From: Pelodera strongyloides
Taxonomy: Eukaryota > Nematoda > Chromadorea > Rhabditida > Rhabditidae
Assembly (NCBI GenBank): GCA_036852015.1
Contig: JAANDG010000339.1
Coordinates: forward strand, 96,368-160,367
Length of the DNA stretch: 64,000 nucleotides
Direction: 5' to 3'
Position numbers and translations under genes: made by a program. The notes below the pieces were generated by a model. That model had not been told where the DNA came from. It saw only the letters and a list, made by a program, of their open reading frames with translations, and did not search any database. Shown piece after piece: positions 11,532 to 23,945 of this stretch; position 1 is the first letter of the stretch; every line of letters begins with the position of its first letter.

Positions 11532-14500
11532 ATGATGCAATCGAGTGGTTCAAACTCAAGCGAGTATTGTCCTCAAGTAAATGTTGTCGACATGAAAAAT
11601 GTTAAGCAGGAAATCGTCAATATTTACGATGATCTCACACATTACTCGAAGGCTGTAACTTGTGAAAAGGTATTATTTAATGTGCTAAACACTTGCAATA
11701 TTCTCTCTCATCTGTACAGTGACCATGACCAGCCCGACGAAAAATTATTTGTTTTTTTTTGGTGAGCCTACTCCCTGACGACTGTGAGTCGTTTTTTGCT
11801 TAATGATTTTTTGCTTAGGTCGTTGTTTGCTGTATAACAAATAAACTGCTGATCGACGCATCTGCGTTTGCGTGTGTCTGACCAGCTACTTGAGGGTCTT
11901 GCTTGAGGGTTACTGTATGCATAGTTTTGCCTAATGGAGATATATATTGCAGAAGAAGCCCCCATCGATTTCCGCTTCGGCGTCAAATGTCGGATTCGGA
12001 AGTGCACTTTCGTCCGCGGCCACAGTCCTTTATGCGGATAATATGTCGAAGTTTTTCACGGATTCGAAAGACGTTGAAAACAAACCGTTTTTGATGGAAA
12101 GTGATGGTAGAAGTCAAAAGGCGGAACAGGACGCGGAACAGAAGAAATGGAATCATATTTCCATGAACAACGGAGCACTTAGAGGTGGACAACTCAATAA
12201 TTGTGTAATCAGTGGACAACGGGAATACGCTGGCTTCCTTGAACGGTCTATGTTTTTTTTTATAATTTCGGGATAGAGCCAGTCCTAGTTCTCCTGGTTT
12301 GTTGTAGTGTTTCCAACCTGTCGCTAATTGTTTAACTTTGTAATTGAATAATATGAAGAGTAACAAAAGTATGAGACGTAAATGTAATAAATCGATAGGT
12401 GGTTTGGTTTGTTTAAAGGGAGAGGCCCACGAGAAAAAAATTTCCCCAATTTACTTGCAAAAAATGTCCGGAATTTCAGAAATATTGCTGTGAAAACCGC
12501 ATTTCTTTATGCCCAGAACTCGCAGAGATATGTCACGGCAAACAGTTCGGCCAGGTACCGTAGTCAGAAAGGTTAAAATACGTTTTTACCGTTTATATCC
12601 ATCCTTTAGTATTCTTTCTCTACATAATAATTGTTAAACGAATGACGAACATTCCTACCATTGTAACAAAGCGTTTTCAATATTTTAGTACCCTAAAAGA
12701 GCAAAAATTGATTCTGACTACGGTACCTAGCCGAACTGTTTGCCGCGAAATATCTCTGCGAGTTCTGGGCATAAAGAAATGCGGTTTTCACAGCAATATT
12801 TCTGAAAGTCCGGACATTATTTGCAAGTAAATCGGGGAAAACTTTTTTCTCGTGGGCCTCTTCCTTTAAAATGGTGTTCTTACTAACTTCCATAAAGTAA
12901 GGGCCGCTGTCTTACATAGGAAAATCCCGATAAGCGGACACGGATCGGGCACATATACGGATTTTTTGGAGAATAATCCGACACACGGGATTTCCACTTT
13001 TCTGTGCATGTCTTATCTAGGTGCTATGTATGAAATTAATTCCAACAATCCGGTTACATGATCAGATGCATTTTGTTCCCATTGGTTTGTTTAGACCTTT
13101 TAACTTAACTATGAACCTATTTCAGGCGCTCTTCCTGCTCAAGTGGTCCATGACAATGCGAGTCACCTTCCAAATCCAACTCGTTCGATAAGCAGAGCAT
13201 CTTCGCTGGCCAATCAGACAAGTGCCTCCTTTTCTTCTCTATATGCTCATGATTTTCCCATCCACAAACCAGAACTATTGGCTGAAAAGGTACTGTTACT
13301 TTTCGATGTGCATTTGAAATTGGTAAGGTATTCTCATTTGATTGTGTGGAATTCACTTCACTTAGTAAGTGTCTGCTTTGAGGTGAGACAAGTGTTCGTA
13401 AACTGTGAATACAGATGACACAGAGAATAAGGAATATGGAACCTAGAGAATGTGTGCAATAGCTAGGGTGCACAATGGACCAGCGAGAAATGCGTCCTTG
13501 GCGCAAGAAAGAAACCAGCAAACGCGCATCTGGCACATCTGCCAACTAGGGCAACATTTACGGCATCCGAAGCATTTTTTGCCTAGCGTTGGACAGTATT
13601 GATACCTCCAGTGTATCGCACTGAGTGATTTAATGATTTTCTGTATTTAGACACTGCCTTCTCTAGCGCAGCCTTCGCACAATCCTGTAGCAATACCATT
13701 CATTGTCTATCCTGGGGTGTTGCCAATGGTTAGTCTTTTTTTAATAAAATTTTATTGATTTTTTATTGCTCTTTGGGTTTTAGCGCTATCTGATACTCAA
13801 TATCCGTAAAAAAATGTACCGTACCTCAATGGTAGACTGATGTACGGGGCGATGTATCCCGCAATTATGTTGCTTGCATTCATTCATTATGTACTATCTA
13901 CAGGGTCAGGCGCATCAACCGATGGTGATGTACACTAATTCGACATCCAATCATCAGATTCTCTTCCCACAACCACATTTTTTCTCAATGGTACTTTTCG
14001 TAGCCTTCAATATGTAACTAGTTTCTCTGCTGGAGAACATAGTACCGACAATTTCAAAGTTTTTTTTTCATTTAGCTAACAGTTTAGCAACATTGCGGCT
14101 GACCCAATTAATAATATAAATCTCTATTTAGAACAATCAAAGAAGCGATGGTGCGCAGCCACCAATGACGGAACAATTAGGTACGGTTTGGAGCACATAT
14201 TTGTGCGCGTGTATTTATTTTTCTTAATTTTTTCTTCTTTTTTTTCACATTCATTATCTTTAGTGGAGGGAATGAAGCAAAAAGATCGACGAACTTTTAA
14301 AAGAAAATCGGGCGAATCAAGAAAGAAACAGGTTTGCTGATCTTTTTTGTTCCTATTTTCTCGTTACGGCAAGCTCGACTTACTGTATGTTACTTTTCAA
14401 ATTCTAGCAAGACGCCGGGAGTAATCCACCAGATAATCACGCTCCACTACTGTCAAGTTCTTCCTCTGGATTTGGAGCCATTGCGGAGGAGTTACGCCAT

Positions 14501-16634
14501 AGACCTCGGTATGTATCTATTACTTTTTTAAATTTCTAAGGCGCCGTAGGCTAATTGAGCACGTAAAGATATACCACACGAATTGGGCGCCGTGACGGGC
14601 GCAAACACGGTAAGTCAGCTTCTAGGCATTAGATACTATAGAGAGTTTTGGATGCAGCGAGGTCGGAAGTTCTGGACGCTGGGCTAAAGCGCTCCTTGTC
14701 GATAAAATGATAATAAACTATAGTTCAGTGCCCAAAGAAAGCCAACCCCGACTTCATGGACAGGAAGAGTTGCTCAAATGCAGAGATTTGTCGATATCAT
14801 CAAGGTTAAACAGCTTCAAAAGTGCAATTGTCTATTATAGTAATTACTTACAATTGGTTTTGGCAATGATGCATTGTGCACAATTATATTTGCGCGCACT
14901 TTACCCACGTTGTATAATTGAACTTTACAGGAAGTGACAGCAACAGAAAAGTTTGAAGCACAGTCATCTCACACTTCTGAAGGATCTGCTCCGGCGGAGA
15001 ACATAGTACCGGCTCCGGTACAAGCCTTGGTCCCCGGTTATGTCCCTCCCGCAGGTTTTCGAGAACCCAAGCCTTCAACCGTGCAACGTAAGCGTAAAAA
15101 CGCTGCGGAGCACCCTCGGTCTCCAGGTCCGCACGCTCACGCGCCAGGCCTGCGCGGCAAACATAAGAAGACGCATGCTAGCGCGACGCCCGAAAATGTT
15201 GTATTGCAGGTTAGAGTTATTTCACGTCTGAAATTCTGAAATTTGATATGATCGATGAATGTAAAACGAATGAACTTAATTTTGCGATCATTCCTCTACA
15301 TTTTATTTCAGGTGACCCTACCCCCAGCACCGACAACAAGACCAATTTCGCAGAAGCGCGCAAACATGCCGTTTAAGGTCTCCTTTTCTGAATATGTGCC
15401 TCCATTTTTTATTACGTACGGATATTGTCAGGTATTGTGTACGCACAGGTGCTGCCTCGTGACACCATGCTAGCTATCTTTCATTTTGCCTCCATGTGTC
15501 CATGTGTGTGTGTGGGGGGGGGGGGGGGTTGCTCGATGAGGCTACTTTCCTCTTGGTTAATAAATAAGCTTAGCAACTTAATTAGGCAATTTCAGCGGGC
15601 TACTTTCGTCCTCCGCCTACCGGACTTTGAGAAAGATGACGTGGATGCAACAAAACATATATGGGCTATTGACAACCACCAACTACTCATCAAGTATGTC
15701 TGGCACCTGACAGACGAGACCGGCGGATACTACAGGAAGACGAATAGGGTATGTGTATGTATGTAATATAATAAAGAAATAAAGTGCAATATTAACACCT
15801 AACTAAAACAAATAAAAGTAGTCATATGCTGTTAAGAACTAGGAACTAGGAAAAATAGGAAGAAGGCAAGGAGTTAAAAAGATATTTGGAGTCGAATGAT
15901 TATATGCACAATTTGTGGTCAACTTGGGAATCTAAGAGCATATATTTCTACTGACACGTGTTGGAGCCACCGTATGAGTTATATAACTCTTGTCGTTGTA
16001 GTTTATATAGTGCGTGTATTATAACACCCAATTCCTTTAGTACTCTGGATGGCTCTGCGAACAACCTTGGTGTTATGTGGCCTTATCTCAACTTGTTTCC
16101 TATACAGTAACCGAAATGGGGGACATCTTTGCGAACGAGGTTCATTGTTCTACAACATTATATTCAAGCTTAATTTCAGTGAATGGTTGACTTTGTGAAG
16201 TGTTTTTACCTATAACTCTTTCATTTTCATTTCAGATCCACGTCAACTTCCCTCCTTCTGAAGTTATTGACTGCTATGTGGACGAAATGCACAAGAGAAT
16301 TGTTGAGGAGCAAGAGAGAGTTGAGACTGAGGATGCAGAACTACTACACGACCAACTACAGGTGAAAATCGAACCTTCATATTCATAGCATACAGAGCTA
16401 CTGTTTATCTCGGCTATCTCGACCGAGGATCAATAATCAATACATTCCATTTCTTATGGATTCTTATTATTTGCCGGAAGAGTCGGCACACTGGTTAGCA
16501 TTGCTGTAAAGCTATTCTACGGATTGCATATTTAGTATGTGGAAAAAGAACTATATGTTATCTATATGTTTTATCTATGTATATCTATATGTTTTTAGGA
16601 GGTTCCTGAAGTTGCAGAATTTGTGGAAATGTGA
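11532..16634 (+). CDS. unrecognised Ser/Pro-rich basic protein, probably nuclear
   Basis: Exons: 11,532-11,669, 11,953-12,184, 13,126-13,289, 13,651-13,728, 13,904-13,990, 14,132-14,180, 14,264-14,331, 14,408-14,508, 14,931-15,209, 15,312-15,377, 15,596-15,748, 16,236-16,361 and 16,599-16,634. Phases agree except between the eighth and ninth, where a small exon is probably missed. About 525 residues. The N-terminal three quarters are low-complexity, rich in Ser, Pro and Gln, with basic runs KDRRTFKRKSGESRKKQ and RKRKNAAEH that look like nuclear localisation signals. The C-terminal part is different: a compact block of about 90 residues (FVLRLPDFEKDDVDATKHIW, LLIKYVWHLTDETGGYY, VNFPPSEVIDCYVDEMHKR) followed by an acidic tail. 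I do not recognise the family. The compact block looks like a conserved domain and would be the best query for a profile search. Confidence 0.75.
12413..12869 (+). mobile_element. TTAA foldback element in an intron (GGCCCACGAG family)
   Basis: Two arms of about 165 bp face each other around a spacer of about 120 bp. Ends are TTAAAGGGAGAGGCCCACG and CGTGGGCCTCTTCCTTTAA. It sits in intron 2 of the Ser/Pro-rich gene. A single arm is repeated at the window start. Confidence 0.85.
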
Positions 16635-16755
16635 ACCAATATCCACAGTATTAATTCATATGGCAATGTATTCAGCTTCTCTACCTCGTTCTTTTCGAGA
16701 TTGTTGATTTTTTGTAATCTACGTAACGCTGGCTAATTTTCTTTTTTTCGTTAGT

Positions 16756-16757
<2 letters not shown>

Positions 16758-16828
<71 letters not shown>
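16758..16828. repeat. (TA)n microsatellite
   Basis: About 35 uninterrupted TA units lie just downstream of the Ser/Pro-rich gene. The apparent Tyr-Ile-repeat frame across it is an artefact. Confidence 0.95.
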
Positions 16829-16831
<3 letters not shown>

Positions 16832-16986
16832 TATATATATCTATTTATGTGTGTGATAGAGACCATTATATAAAGTTTCTTTAATATTCTGTTGTTCTCT
16901 TTTATCAAAAGCTGGTGAGGCATGGATGGAGGCCATTGGATAACTTGTTAACGCATAATTAACTGGTTTTATTCAAGGACTGTGGC

Positions 16987-17274
16987 TTAAGTTTTTACGT
17001 AACGACGGACGACACGCACATTCTGAGTAGTTCGGCGAATCTGTTGCAGGCGACTCTGAAAGGTGTCCAGATTGAACATTTATTGTCTGTGCAAATAGCA
17101 CGACTGCAAGCTAATAATATCTCGTAAAAAGAAGAATTGTGGAGTTCTTTATAGAGATATGCCAATAGATTTATCTAATTCTAAGTTCTAGCCCCTGTTT
17201 TCCATACTCACATTGCCTGTTGGTCGGAAGAATCCTTCCCTTGTCGAAAGTCTTTGAATAATCTCATGATTTGC
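16987..17274 (-). other. candidate terminal exons, owner unresolved
   Basis: Two minus-strand blocks have good splice signals and compatible phase: 17,212-17,274 (ANHEIIQRLSTREGFFRPTG) and 16,987-17,055 (SRLQQIRRTTQNVRVVRR, then a stop). A further block at 17,937-18,045 also has a clean acceptor and donor. They may be the 3' end of the MATH-BTB gene or a separate short gene; I could not join them in frame with certainty. Confidence 0.3.
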
Positions 17275-18064
17275 CTGATTAGACGCCTGTAATCAATTCT
17301 TTTACTATGAAGTCCACGTGTACCCTTAGCGTGCCATAGGGGGGCAAAAGCTACATAGCACATCACACACTTTATTATGGCGCAACTGCCGCCCACTTAA
17401 AGTGCGCCGCAAGTACGCCTCGTTTTTGTCGCACACGCCTTTTCCACCTTAGAGTGTCCCCCGAAACTGTTTCACTACTGTATTATCACTTTGTTCAATT
17501 TATTACAATTTTATTGCCTACCGTAGCTGTGGAGTAATCAATTAAATATTGATTGTAGTGGGTGCCAATGACCAGTGCCATACAGGCAGAAGTGATCCTT
17601 CCCAGTTCATGTTCAACTCCCAATACATACATTCTAATCACGAAGTCACAATTGTCGGCTTCCTAAATTAGCCATTGCAAAGCCAAAGAGTGTATAATAC
17701 ATTCGATGATCTGGTATCATATTTCTAATAATCCACGGAAAACAGACCTTTCCTAGTTGAAACAGCAGGTGTTTTTCAATGGCATTCTTCAAGATTTGTC
17801 GATTTTGAGGGCGGTACCTGGGTTAAACCTTTATGATTACCTGACAGGTTCTTATTGTGAAGAGTTCTGATTGTAACACGTTTGGTTGTATTTTCGGTGT
17901 AATACAAAAGACACAGCAGGCGAATGTTGGACGTACTGTTAATTGAGCCAGTCCGAGAATGATCAAAACTATATGCATCAAAGTGAAAATAAAAGCGCTG
18001 CAAACAAATCCCAGATAATGGCAATTGGTTTGGTGTTTCATGCTGCTGAAGTAAAAAGGTCAAA

Positions 18065-20533
18065 TCATTTAAAGCGCTTTTCAACAGAATGCAAAGCAAA
18101 AACAAACTTGTTGATGAGTTCGAATAATTGATTGACGTGCTCAGCTCCCATATGGCCTTCGTGTTTGAATGTCTCCGTCAACATGAAATCAATTATCTGA
18201 ATGTACAAGCGTTATTATGAATGAAATAGTCTTGGATTAACTAAGTACTGTAGCACATCAGTTGCGTGTGCATTTGATAAGTCATAAATGGATATGTTAC
18301 CTGCCGTACTGCAATTGTGTTCGAATCCTCAACTACTTCGCTCAAGTTCATATTTTCGTGAAACTTCTGTAAATACTCAAAGTTACATCATTTTACATGA
18401 TATGCAGATTGTTTGCAATTATACATCGTTTCTGCAAGTTCTCCTTGGTTCTGGGTAAGGAAATTGATGATGTTGTGCAACGGGAAACTTCGCACAATCG
18501 CCGCGCGCCATTGGCGGCAGCGCGGCTCTAATGAGGAGTGTGCGCTGCGCTGATGAGGAGGATGCGCTCCAGATATGCAACGCACTCATTCTACATATAA
18601 GTTCTCATTGGTTCTGAAACACGAATGTGATGGAGGTTCGTGACTGATCTCACGATTACCTCTTTGAAGTAGACAGAAACATGGAAAAGGGATTCCTTTG
18701 AGTATTTCACACGCCCATCCCGACAAATCAGTGTGAAGTCATGGCGCGTGCTGAAAACGTGGTATAAATGAGACATACGCACACAAACACACACACATAC
18801 ACACAACAACACAACATGATATCTGTTTCTGAAAGTGTCCATACATATTTTTTATATATTTTTTATATAATTAATAAACTTGCGTGTCTCGAATACAATT
18901 AAAACGGAAATCGTCTTGAGTGGGCGGTTCCATAGCAATTCTCTCGTATTCGATTTGCAGTGAGAAATCAGTGATGGGGAGTTTTATGAGGGAAGTCACC
19001 ATCAACTTCTTCCCTGGATAATCAATAAAGAGACTAATTATAAATACGGTATGTTATATTAAGATGGCCATTCATAATATACTAGGATTGCCGGATATAC
19101 TAGGACAACAGAAACTCTATACACTCAAGAAACTCAAGGAGAAAGTCTACCGCCAAACCATGATATGTGCTCCCTGTCCAAAGACGCTGTAGTAGCTGCC
19201 CAGCCTCTGAGTCATTCGGTACCTAGGCATTCATATTACAAAGAGATGAGACGCAAAGCAAAAAAACTTTAGTAACTTGTCGTTGTAATGTCTATTGGTT
19301 CAATGCGTTAAATTTCACATTGACAAAGTTCTAGAGGTGTGACTAGTAAGAACCTAAGAAACCAACATAAGCCCTTGGGTTGCACTATATTTAAAGTGGT
19401 GTCATTGTACCTTAAAAACAGTTCCGTCCATCCATCGGTTTCCAACGCTTGTAGTGGGTTCGACCACAATACTCAGCGGGGCATGCACTTCTGAACGCTT
19501 TGCAATTTAGCATTGTCGTTTGGATTCGAGACGGACAACAAAGCCTATTTTAGACTCATGCAACCGTACCTAACTGATCCTTATCAATAATTCTCAGGGT
19601 GAATGTACAGTTGATTGGATGGGGAGTCCGACTGGCCATGTTCCTGCGCACGTGTTCCAAAACCTTAAGATTTTCCTTTCAGAACGGATTTGCAAACTGT
19701 CTCTTAGCTGTTTTTTTCGCACTCTGTACGTCAGTAATTGTGTCGTAATGTTACCACACGTGCATCAGTATTATTGACTTAATATCGCATAATATTATGT
19801 TGTACCGGAACCCTAGTATTTGTTGAAATATATCTACATATATAGCATAATATTCTGTTGTACCGGAACCATAGTATTTGTTGAAATAGATCTACATAGG
19901 TAAATTATACTGTGTGTAAGTTGTCTAACCAATTGTCCTTGTCCCATGGCCCTGTTTGCCATTACCGAGAATCCAAGGATACGAGATCTACCACACGACA
20001 GCGTCCTGAAACAAACATATTTCGAAGCAAAACAAGCTATCAGTAAGTTATGTGGCACAAGCAAGTATGATGCTTAAAGCGGTATAACAGTCAGTTTCTG
20101 AAATGTATACTGAGTAACTGCATTCTTAAGCATACTATATTAATTAGTACGATTAGCACAACAAATCTGCCTCAGTTCAATTCCCACTTACAATTTATAC
20201 GCATAAGAATGCATCCAGCGTACTTTTAAAAAACCGACCGTTATGGTAGACGAAACGCACCATTCATAACTAGTAGATCCATAAATAGTGTTTATGTAAT
20301 CCGTCTCGTGAGAACTGGCGATGGACTGCCCGCCGAGCTGAATGATTTTTTCTTAACTTTTTGTTTTCACCTATTCTGACTGTAGCTCAAAGCGCAAAGT
20401 TCAAGCTCACTGCTGCAACAGTATCTACTTGAGGATGACTTGAGGATGAAGTAGAACATGAACTTACATCCATGGAAAAGTCATAGCGAAAAGAAATTGT
20501 TTGATTGGTGTTGAGCGACGATGAGGCACTCAT
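18065..20533 (-). CDS. MATH-BTB domain protein (likely CUL3 substrate adaptor)
   Basis: Minus-strand exons: 20,468-20,533 (start, ISFRYDFSMD), 20,239-20,337 (YGSTSYEWCVSSTIT), probably 19,930-20,005, about 19,570-19,700 (NCTFTLRIIDKDQL), 19,411-19,490 (VVEPTTSVGNRWMDGTVFK), 18,880-19,008 (LQIEYERIAMEPPTQDD), 18,660-18,750, 18,301-18,366 and 18,065-18,196. The first five read as a MATH domain. The last three form a BTB/POZ fold: HDFTLICRDGRVKYSKESLF, VSVYFKEKFHENMNLSEVVE, IIDFMLTETFKHEG, LFELINKFVF. MATH-BTB proteins are numerous in nematodes and usually bring substrates to CUL3 ubiquitin ligase; MEL-26 is the known example. Two junctions are not in phase in my model, so an exon or boundary is missed. 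The 3' end is uncertain: a stop lies at 18,065, but a TTTT-rich acceptor at 18,046 could continue the gene. Confidence 0.75.
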
Positions 20534-20646
20534 GAATGATGTAGAAAAGTATTGTTCATTGCACATCTTGCAATATATAGGAGTTGCCAGCAAATTTGAA
20601 TACAAATACAAAAATTTGGAAAGAACTGTATTTCAAAAAAATGATT

Positions 20647-21330
20647 TTAAAGCGAATATGTATGCAGTCTAAATGCGCAAAAAAACGAAACTTTCGTTTC
20701 CATACAAGACATGCATTAAATAGGCGACTGTTCGAATTTTCATGCCCTGCCCCGATATCTGCATACATAAGTTGAAATTTGCTCCGTTGCCACTGACGGG
20801 TACGCCAGGGGGTCAATTATCGCGTTTACTATGGAACAGGTGAACTTTGTAATTCATTTTCTTTTAACTGGAAAACTTTAGACAACTTTTGTTTTGTTTC
20901 CTTAGTGGGGAACACGCATTCCATTAATAAAGGTTAAAGCGCATGTCAAGCCTGATTCACAGATATTCTATAACACGCTGTCACAAAATACCGTAGTTTA
21001 AACAATTTCTCTCGCGCCCTCCTCTTTTTCTTTGCTGACTTCAAAAATTTCTCTTACGCCCTCGTCTTTTTCTTCGCTGTCTAACAGCCTCGTAAATTCA
21101 AACGTCCCGTGGACAGAGATTTGGCTTAGCTCTGTCCGCACGACTCGAATCCCATACTGAAGGAGTTTTTTGGAGCGGTTTGAAATTGTTTTTCTTCTTA
21201 CATGAAAGTTTTTGTTTATTTTTATTTTCACTTTTCTCACCTTCAAAACATAAGCTTTTTTTGAGCCCAACATGAAAAACCGGCTTGACATTCCCTTTAA
21301 CTTCAAAAAGGGCCTACATATTATCTTTAA
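20647..21330 (+). mobile_element. TTAA element carrying a nested insertion
   Basis: A diverged copy of the 10,171-10,509 element: its start TTAAAGCGAATATGTATGC and end GGGCCTACATATTATCTTTAA align with that copy. It is split at 20,934-21,300 by another TTAA element. Confidence 0.8.
20934..21300 (+). mobile_element. TTAA-flanked insertion inside an older TTAA element
   Basis: Ends TTAAAGCGCATGTCAAGCC and GGCTTGACATTCCCTTTAA pair. It sits exactly at the TTAA that is single in the uninterrupted relative at 10,476-10,479, so TTAA was duplicated on insertion. The interior has CTCTTTTTCTT-rich blocks but no transposase. Confidence 0.85.
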
Positions 21331-21721
21331 ACATGATGAGACATGAGTCTAAAATATCAAACTAACATTTTCCCAAATATTCGTGACACATTCGTGACCC
21401 ATAAACAAATATTTTTCATAACCAAATGTTTTATTAAAATTAATTATCTATATTGCTTGATTGATAAGTAAAGAAGGTAAAAGTAACAGTCCATGAACGT
21501 GCCCGATTAAAAGTAGAGCCAGATTGAAATGAAGGAAATAAGCAGAAGAGCAAATACTAATAAACGAATTATGAATTATATATGTTCTGTTTGAAAGTCC
21601 ATGGTTTCCGTTCTTCTATCTTCACACTGATTAAGTGGTCCACTTGTTTTGATCGATGACTTGTGGTGGAGGGGCAACTACTGTCTTCAGTGCTTCCTGA
21701 ACAGCATCTCATATTGCAGAC
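21331..21721. other. AT-rich spacer
   Basis: I see no exon, repeat or structured element in this stretch. Confidence 0.4.
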
Positions 21722-21765
21722 TTAAAGGGACGTCCCCATCAAAGTAAACCTATCTTATTATATAA

Positions 21766-21997
21766 AAGAGTAACTACAGCCTAATTTGCATGCCGAGATA
21801 CGTAACGGAAATGCAAATTTCGCGTTCGGGTACAAAAAGAGTTTCGCAGCTCAATATCGAAGTATGCATATAGCATATGCAATTGTTTCCTATTATGTGA
21901 ACTTCTTATGATACGTTTGAAGCTTTGTATATGTGTATGCTCATGCTAAACCAGTCATATTTCCATGTAAGTCGCCTTGGCGGATTGAGCCGACTGG
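21766..21997 (+). mobile_element. Helitron-like short element
   Basis: It starts TCTTATTATATAAAAG after A and ends GTCGCCTTGGCGG..GCCGACTGG before T, matching the ends of 1993-2455. The body matches, in reverse, the repeat at 49,684-49,860 (words CAATATCGAAGTATGCATAT and GCTAAACCA). Confidence 0.6.
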
Positions 21998-22079
21998 TAT
22001 TTTGATATGTTCATAATTAGTATAAAGTATGGCTAAAGTTGGATTTAGACAGTCAACCCCGATTGTCGATTTTATGGTG

Positions 22080-22441
22080 TTAAAGGGATCAGCTCACCTC
22101 AAATCGTGTCTGTTTTTTCTGTTTCTTTATTTTCTATAAGGGATAATAAAAATTTGGAATACAAAAAGTAGTGTTATATTTCGATACTCACGAAGATATT
22201 AGGTGATAAAGTGGTGGATCGATCGGCCCGAAATGAAAAAGTGTTAATTGTCCCATACAAACAAGGCAGGACAATTACTCTTTTTCATTTCGGGCCGATC
22301 GATCCACCACTTTATCACCTAATATCTTCGTGAGTATTGAAATAGAACACTACTTTTTGTATTCCAAATTTTTATTATCCCTTATAGAAAATTAAGAAAC
22401 AAAAAAAACAGGCACAATTTAAGGTGAGCCGATCCCTTTAA
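22080..22441 (+). mobile_element. TTAA-flanked foldback MITE, second copy
   Basis: It is nearly identical to the La-intron copy at 7748-8109. It interrupts one arm of the larger palindromic element at GGTGTTAATCGAATC; the opposite arm keeps the uninterrupted site at 23,502-23,505. Confidence 0.9.
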
Positions 22442-22751
22442 TCGAATCAGTTTTTCATGCTGAGGAAGATAAAAGCAAAATTAAGCGTCGGTCACTAAAA
22501 ATAAAAAAGTTATGATATGGTGAAATTGTTCAAATTTAGCTCTGGAAAATGAAAAATAAGGGGGCGGGGCCAAGGATTGCATTAAAATCACGTCCAAATA
22601 AGCAAATGGCAAGAAATATTGATATATTCGCATGCATATTAGAATATTCGAATTTACATATTCAGTCGCCTACTTAAATACACGTCTGGAATGGAAACGC
22701 TCGTGTGTTTGTTTTGTTTTGGCATTGCTTGTATTATTATAAGGACCATTG

Positions 22752-22935
22752 CAAGCGCCCGCACACACGCTGCGCGGCGCACACTTTCTCTATCACGGGC
22801 CCCGCCGCGCAGCGTGTGTGCGGGCGCTGCCCTTCGGGCAGCGCGTGTACCGTTTTTTCTACCAGTTGCAGCGCCCACACACACACTGCGAGGAGCCGCG
22901 CAGCGTGGGTGCGGGCGCTGACAGTTCGACACGCG
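22752..22935. repeat. GC-rich hairpin core
   Basis: The words GCGCCCGCACACACGCTGCG and GCGCAGCGTGTGTGCGGGCG occur several times in both orientations, with GCCCTTCGGGC as a tight hairpin. Base composition is far above the surroundings. Overlapping open frames on both strands reflect the GC content, not genes. Confidence 0.7.
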
Positions 22936-23945
22936 TGTGTTGCACTCTTCTTCTATCATTAGTAGCGCAGCGGGCCTTTTCTACCTGATTCATCTAATGC
23001 CTCCTATGTTTGCGTGCCCTCTCGTTTCAGTTCACTAATATGTTTAATTTACCAGTATAAAAATAGCTTTCAGATTCCCCGACAGGCGCGGACTTATCAT
23101 CATGACCAAATGAAACTTCATATTCTTGACCAAATGGGGTTCCATGTATGCCAAAAACAAACGTGCGTTTTCCTTCCAAGTATCAATTGCAAATTGTCCC
23201 GTGGCTGCTTGCCACGGGACAATGTTTTCGCGTGTCTGTAGACGTTCTCGTGTAGTGTCAAAATACGCTAGTTTTTCCTACACTTGGAAGGAAAATCTGC
23301 CATATATGGAAACCCCATTCCCTTCTTCTGACTTTGCACAGTACGAGGCTCCAATAGCGAAATTTGGCGTGATTTTACTTCAATTTTGGTTCCGCCCATT
23401 TTCTACAGATTTAAACAATTTCACTTTGCCATAACCTTTTTATTTTTAGTGACCGACGCTTAAGTTGCTTTTATCTTCCTCAGCATGAAAAACTGATTCG
23501 ATTAACACCATAAAATCGACAATCGGGGTTGACTGTCTAAATCCAAATTTTATTTTACCAAACAGTATTTTAATTGCAATATATACAAACCAGATTTCAC
23601 CTACATTTACCCTGGGGAACTTTTTCCGATGAGCTCATCGTACATGTATACCGTAAAACTGCAGATTTCAAAGCTGCATATATGCAAATTTTGATCTCAT
23701 TCTAATTTCACAATAAATATGCATAGACTTGGTTTGTATATATTGCAATAAAAATGCTTTATAATCATTATGAACGTGTCGTAAATATAGGTTTACTTTG
23801 GTGGGGCCTGTCCCTTTAATTAGAAAAATATGCAATGTATCAACATAATACATTAGGAGAGAATATAACGCACATCGCCGACTATTTGGAATTTTGTCGA
23901 TGAAGCTACCTCTCTGATGATAAATGCTTCGCACAACAAGCAACC

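Larger units (their letters stand above)
21722..23819 (+). mobile_element. 2.1-kb palindromic TTAA element with nested insertions
   Basis: Outer ends are TTAAAGGGACGTCCCCATC and GTGGGGCCTGTCCCTTTAA. Inner blocks also pair: CAGTCAACCCCGATTGTCG at 22,050 with its complement at 23,520, and a CATGCTGAGGAAGATAAAAG block at 22,455 with its complement near 23,470. One arm is interrupted by a Helitron-like piece (21,766-21,997) and by the MITE at 22,080-22,441. It contains a GC-rich hairpin core and no transposase. Confidence 0.8.

Noticed and set aside
16681..16923. Tyr-Ile repeat open frame
   Set aside because: It is the (TA)n microsatellite read as protein.
22654..22988. Several overlapping open frames of 75-101 residues on both strands
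   Set aside because: They come from the GC-rich hairpin core; no splice signals or family-like sequence.
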